From: DATKAS01 sp963733765
GTDB lineage: Bacteria > Actinomycetota > Acidimicrobiia > Acidimicrobiales > DATKAS01
NCBI GenBank assembly: GCA_963733765.1
Contig: CAVTEI010000003.1
Coordinates: 3,162,001-3,226,000 of the forward strand
Direction of reading: 5' to 3'
Length of the DNA: 64,000 nucleotides
Under the pieces are notes generated by a model. That model did no database searches and had not been told where the DNA came from. It was given only the letters and a program-made list of their open reading frames with translations. Positions within the stretch are counted from its first letter, which is position 1, and the number at the start of each line of letters is the position of its first letter. Below, piece by piece: positions 60,621 through 64,000 of the stretch. A program made the translations under genes and the position numbers.

Positions 60621-61913
60621 CTACTGGCCTTCGCTCAAGAGCTCGAGCGCCGCCGTCATGTCCATCGGTTCGGGACGCAGCAGCTCGTAGACGCCGCCGT
60701 TCGCCACGTAGACGTAGATGTAGGGGCCGAAGATTCGTTCGTATCCCGGGACCGCGAGCGGAGTGGACAGGTCGACGACAGGTCCGAGCCCGGTATCGAA
60801 GTCGGTGATCCCCGAGAGGCCTTCGGTCACCGACGCGGGAGTGATCTCGTCCAAGCCCTGCATCGCCTCGGCCACGATTCGGACGGACGCGTGCCCAGAC
60901 TTGGCGAACTGGTCGAACGACACGCCCGGGAAGTCCTCCGCCAACTTGGCCCCCAGCTCCTGCACGATGCCCTCGGTGGAGCTCGCGGGCAGGTAGCCGC
61001 TCACCGCGATGACGCCGTCAGCGGCGGCGCCGACCTGGGCGAGCACGACGTCCGGAAGGCCCCCGTCAGCGACGGCGAGCTGCAGTGGTTCCCCCGCGCC
61101 GATGGCCGCGATGAGCGGACCCGTCTCCGGCGGGCCAGTGCCCGCCGCGATGCAATCCGCCCCGGCCGACCGGGCGGCCTCGACCGTCGGAGCCCAGTCC
61201 GCGCCGGTCGCAGGCGCGTTCAGAGTCGTCACGACCGTGGCGCCTCCCGCGACGACGCCGGCCTCGATCTGCGACCCGTTCTCCGGCGCGGCCGAGGCAC
61301 TCAGCAGGACGGCCACGTTCTCGCAGCCCTCGAGGCCTAGGGCGTTTCCGATGCCGGTGAACGCAGACGCGCCATCGCCGCCGAACAGGTAGACGCCCTC
61401 CTGGTCGAAGCTGTCAGACGACGTCAGTCCCACCCACGGAATGCCCGCCTGTTGCAGGGCCGGGAGGACGTTCAGATCGAAGAGCGACAACCCACCGACG
61501 AGAGCAACGACACCCTCGTCGACCGCTTGCTGGCCGCACTGGGCCGCGACGTTCGGATCGTTCTCGTCGTTGCAGGTGATCAGCTCGAGCGGTCGGCCGT
61601 TGACCCCACCGGCCGCGTTGATCTCGTCGATCGCGATCTGAGCGCCGGAGGGAATGCTCGGAATCGAGAAACCCGGGGCCTCGACCGGTCCGACGGTCAT
61701 GAGCTTGATCGGCTCACCGCTGGCCGCGGCGGAGGTCTCGGTCGTGTCCCCGGCTGCGGTGGTCGCAGCCGCCGCGGAGGTTTCCGGCGCGGCAGTGTCC
61801 GAACTCGAGTCGCTGTCGTCACCACACGCGGCGAGCACCAGCGCGCTCACCAACACGACAACGGCCGGCGCGAGATGACCGCGCCGGCGTCGGACTTTGA
61901 TCCTTGGCTTCAT
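60621..61913 (-). CDS. Branched-chain-type ABC substrate-binding lipoprotein
   Basis: This 430-residue protein has a basic start and lipobox ALVLAACGDD with Cys30, then a Thr/Ala-rich linker (about 33-65). The periplasmic-binding type 6 fold follows: VEAPGFSIPSIPSGAQIAIDEINAAGG (in parts), VGGLSLFDLNVLPALQQAGIP, and two lobes up to VYELLRP. It captures the ligand outside the membrane for the LivHMG/LivF transporter encoded directly downstream. A ribosome site AGGGGGGAA precedes ATG 61913. Neighbouring oxygenases suggest an aromatic or other non-amino-acid ligand (inference). Confidence 0.9.
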   Translation of the reverse strand: MKPRIKVRRRRGHLAPAVVVLVSALVLAACGDDSDSSSDTAAPETSAAAATTAAGDTTETSAAASGEPIKLMTVGPVEAPGFSIPSIPSGAQIAIDEINAAGGVNGRPLELITCNDENDPNVAAQCGQQAVDEGVVALVGGLSLFDLNVLPALQQAGIPWVGLTSSDSFDQEGVYLFGGDGASAFTGIGNALGLEGCENVAVLLSASAAPENGSQIEAGVVAGGATVVTTLNAPATGADWAPTVEAARSAGADCIAAGTGPPETGPLIAAIGAGEPLQLAVADGGLPDVVLAQVGAAADGVIAVSGYLPASSTEGIVQELGAKLAEDFPGVSFDQFAKSGHASVRIVAEAMQGLDEITPASVTEGLSGITDFDTGLGPVVDLSTPLAVPGYERIFGPYIYVYVANGGVYELLRPEPMDMTAALELLSEGQ

Positions 61914-61950
61914 TCAGTTCCCCCCTGTTTTGACGTGAGTCGAGACGTGA

Positions 61951-63171
61951 CTAGAGATCCGGTGTCGGCGCCAGACCGATCAGGTGTCGGCCGTGTTGCA
62001 ATCTGCTGACGTCGTAGTCCTGGCCGAAGTGCAGTCGACACGCGTGCACGTCACGCCAGTACCGCTGCATCGGGTTGGAGGTGAGGATCGCGCTCGCCCC
62101 GGCGGCCTGGAACAGGCGCTCGACGATGGCCATCGCTCTCTCAGTGACGAAGGGGAACGAGTGCTGCATGGCGTTGAACTTCGCCTCGGTGAGCTTCTCC
62201 CCCGTCATCCCGAACTCCTGCATCGAGTCGCAGAGCTGCTTGTAGTACGTCGTGAGCGACTCGAGCTCGTGCACCGACTCGGCCAACCGCATGTGACTCG
62301 CGGCGTTGAGAATTCCCTGGGCGCCGGTCATCACACTCTTCCGACTGCGCTGGCGCTTCGTGTACTCCTCGACCATTCCGTCCGCGCACCCGAGCGCGAC
62401 GGCAGCGAAGAAGGTGCCGAAGATCAACGCGAACGGAATGCGGCTGATCCAGTTGTCGACCGACCCGGCCCCGCGACTGCGGCCGAAGTTCATCGCCATC
62501 ACTTCTTCGGCGCGCCGGTTCGGCACGAACAAGTTGTCGAAGACGAGATCATGCGAGCCCGATCCACTCATGCACGTCGCGTGCCAGGTGTCGTCGATCT
62601 CGTACTGGCTGCGGTGCACCATGAAGAGGTACGGGCGGTAGTTGCGCTCCGGGAACTGCTTGTCGCTCACGTCGGGAACGTGCGCGCCGACCATCGCCCA
62701 CTCGGCGTGCTCGCAACCGCTCGACCACCGACCCCGGCCAGACACCACAAATCCCCCGTCGACGAGCTTCGCCTTCATGGCCGGAGAGCCCGACGAGCAG
62801 ATGATCGTGTCCGGGCCCGTCGCGAAGACCTCGTCCTGAACGGACGGCTCCCACAGCCCGATCGCCGCTTGATGCACGTTGAGCACTCCGGCGACCCATC
62901 CCGTCGACGGGCAGGCCTTCGTGACGGTGCGCACTCCGTCGCAGAAGTCCCAGAGGTCGCGCTCATCCCCTCCGCGCTCGGCCGGCACGAACGCGCGGAC
63001 GAAGCCGGCATTTCGGATGATCTCGACGTTCTCGGGGGGAACGGAGCGAGCGGCCTCGGTTTGCGCCGCACGCGATGCGATTGCATCGAGGTGCGGACGC
63101 ACGCGATCGGACAACGTTTCACCAAGAGCAGTGCCCTGCCCGTTGATGGACCGGCTGATCGTCTGGACCAT
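61951..63171 (-). CDS. HsaA-like flavin-dependent monooxygenase
   Basis: This 406-residue protein has the acyl-CoA dehydrogenase fold with group D monooxygenase features: ENVEIIRNAGFVRAFVPAERGG, KACPSTGWVAGVLNVHQAAIGLW, GRGRWSSGCEHAEWAMVGAHV (in parts) and TWHATCMSGSGSHDLVFDNLFVP. The CMSGSGSHD block matches HsaA/3-HPA-hydroxylase-type enzymes, which hydroxylate phenols using reduced FMN or FAD from a partner reductase. The azoreductase-type flavoprotein encoded just upstream (9 bp) could be that partner. No acyl-CoA-specific catalytic base is obvious. Confidence 0.85.
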   Translation of the reverse strand: MVQTISRSINGQGTALGETLSDRVRPHLDAIASRAAQTEAARSVPPENVEIIRNAGFVRAFVPAERGGDERDLWDFCDGVRTVTKACPSTGWVAGVLNVHQAAIGLWEPSVQDEVFATGPDTIICSSGSPAMKAKLVDGGFVVSGRGRWSSGCEHAEWAMVGAHVPDVSDKQFPERNYRPYLFMVHRSQYEIDDTWHATCMSGSGSHDLVFDNLFVPNRRAEEVMAMNFGRSRGAGSVDNWISRIPFALIFGTFFAAVALGCADGMVEEYTKRQRSRKSVMTGAQGILNAASHMRLAESVHELESLTTYYKQLCDSMQEFGMTGEKLTEAKFNAMQHSFPFVTERAMAIVERLFQAAGASAILTSNPMQRYWRDVHACRLHFGQDYDVSRLQHGRHLIGLAPTPDL

Positions 63172-63180
63172 CTCCGCGCC

Positions 63181-63794
63181 TCAGGCCGCGAGCTGAGCGA
63201 TCACGGATTCCGCGGCGCGAGTGATGTCGGCGATCTGGTCGACGCGCTGTCGCATGCCCTCGGCCCGGATGAAGGTGACGTCATACAGGCCGAGGAACCC
63301 GAGAAGGATGCGAAGGAGCGGCTCCTGGAAGTCGAACGCGCTTGCCGGGGGTTCCGAGTAGTCGCCGCCGCGGGCCGCGATCACGAAGACCTTCTTCCCG
63401 AACAGCTTCCCCGCGCGGCGCCGGGAGCGAAGTACTCGAACGTGCGCCCCGCAACTGTCACGTAGTCGACCCACGACTTCAGCTGGGTGCAGAGCGTGAA
63501 GTTGATCATCGGCGCGCCGATCACGATGATGTCGGCCGCCTCGAGCTGGTCGATGAGGCGATCCGAGATCGCGAGCGCCTCGACCATCTCGGGCGTCCGC
63601 TCCTCGGGCGGGCACACGAGCCCCTCCAACCACGCGGGGCCTTGATGGGGCAGCGGATCGGTGACCAAGTCGAGATGGTCGACCTCGACGTTTCCGTGGC
63701 TCGCCGTCCAGGTCTCTACGAACTTGTCGGAGAGCACGCGGCTCACTGATCGCCCCATTTGCGGGCTGGACTGAATGTGCAGAAGACGCGGCAC
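63181..63794 (-). pseudogene. azoR: AzoR-type FMN-dependent NADH reductase, frameshifted
   Basis: From GTG 63794 the first frame reads RLLHIQSSPQMGRSVSRVLSDKFV, DHLDLVTDPLPHQGPAW and IIVIGAPMINFTLCTQLKSWVDYVTVAGRTFEY (in parts), the flavodoxin-like FMN site of AzoR. After about 63418 another frame gives KLFGKKVFVIAARGGDYSEPP, RILLGFLGLYDVTFIRAEG and a C-terminal helix to 63181. One base change restores about 205 residues. AzoR enzymes reduce quinones and azo dyes and can supply reduced flavin. It is the first gene of the long operon, divergent from LysR. Confidence 0.82.
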
Positions 63795-63843
63795 GAGAAC
63801 CCCCTGTTCCGTCACCCTCCTGCACGATGTGCCCTTTCGGATC

Positions 63844-63858
63844 ATCGGACAAGTCGAT
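63844..63858. promoter_or_regulatory. LysR-type T-N11-A site
   Basis: ATCGGACAAGTCGAT (63844-63858) contains ATCG/CGAT ends and the T-N11-A spacing (T63845, A63857) expected for LysR-family operators. It lies between the divergent azoreductase and LysR genes, about 50 bp upstream of the first and 45 bp upstream of the second start codon. A second short symmetric word TGATCA occurs near 63868-63874. The assignment rests on position and spacing only. Confidence 0.5.
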
Positions 63859-63902
63859 ATGACTGAGGTGATCAATCAGCCTGGCCGATGTATGGTCCGG
63901 TC

Positions 63903-64000
63903 GTGTCTCTCGAATCGACGAACCTGAATCTGATCCCGGTGCTGCGCGCCTTGCTCCGCGAAGAGAGCGTGGTGGGCGCCGCCAAGCAGGTATCGCTGTC
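63903..64000 (+). CDS. LysR-family regulator, N-terminus only (window edge)
   Basis: From GTG 63903 the partial product reads LNLIPVLRALLREESVVGAAK followed by QVSLS, the first part of a LysR winged-helix domain (compare the usual L-N-L-L-x-V-F-x-A-L-L-x-E-x-S-V-T-x-A-A). The sequence is cut after about 32 residues. Divergent placement from a multi-gene catabolic operon is the classic LysR arrangement, so it likely controls the genes from azoreductase to the LLM enzyme. Effector unknown. Confidence 0.75.
   Translation, partial: MSLESTNLNLIPVLRALLREESVVGAAKQVSL

Noticed and set aside
1..64000. tRNA genes, CRISPR array, transposase or integrase, phage genes
   Set aside because: All gaps between genes are under about 200 bp and none shows cloverleaf ends, regularly spaced repeats or recombinase motifs.

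Overview
The window is high-GC DNA from an actinobacterium. The evidence is the many F420/deazaflavin enzyme families (LLM oxidoreductases, a DDN-type nitroreductase, a PPOX-type protein), a GAF-ANTAR regulator, DUF2252, a SipW-type secretion cassette, frequent GTG/TTG starts and 4-base stop/start overlaps. The mixture of acyl-CoA dehydrogenases, flavin monooxygenases and epoxide hydrolase resembles Acidimicrobiia or a mycobacteria-like lineage; that placement is inference. I found no rRNA, tRNA, CRISPR array, insertion sequence or phage gene.

Layout. 0-10.6 kb: a damaged acetyltransferase, a Clp-N/HTH protein behind twin operators, an epimerase, two START-fold proteins behind a strong promoter, a cupin, a molybdopterin oxidoreductase, and a TetR regulator followed by a heterodimeric ABC exporter. 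10.6-20 kb: GNAT, amine oxidase and phosphatase (one operon), acyl-CoA dehydrogenase, an OmpR-type regulator with a degenerate receiver, an RsbW-like ATPase, a second TetR, a 47-residue ORF, an APH-type kinase, and a PAS histidine kinase with its NarL-type partner. 20-22.3 kb: a TasA-like protein, SipW-type signal peptidase and fibronectin-III protein. 22.3-27.5 kb: methyltransferase, GH15 glycosidase, FAD oxygenase, and a DUF7064/7065-like protein. 27.5-34.6 kb: two divergent flavin/F420 gene sets sharing a 32-bp start-to-start gap. 34.6-44.4 kb: desaturase, GAF-ANTAR, methylglyoxal synthase, acyl-CoA synthetase, LLM enzyme, a cNMP-binding FAD protein convergent with a globin, GNAT, DinB and a lipoprotein. 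44.4-55.4 kb: a soluble-adenylyl-cyclase-like protein, acyl-CoA dehydrogenase, DUF2252, PEP-mobile-domain protein, MBL hydrolase, SCO6745-like protein and an LPxTG surface protein. 55.4-64 kb: one long minus-strand operon (azoreductase, flavin monooxygenase, branched-chain-type ABC transporter with a fused LivH-LivM-LivG subunit, VOC protein, LLM monooxygenase) divergent from a LysR gene cut by the window edge.

The most important caveat is that about fifteen genes are broken by single-base frameshifts while the protein similarity continues smoothly in another frame. Most look like sequence errors rather than decay. They create false fusions (histidine kinase plus regulator) and false truncations, so I give reconstructed gene extents.

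The most promising biology is the predicted uptake-plus-oxidation operon at 55.4-63.8 kb with its LysR regulator, the SipW cassette beside a two-component system, and the sAC-like cyclase flanked by two copies of a lipoprotein leader.
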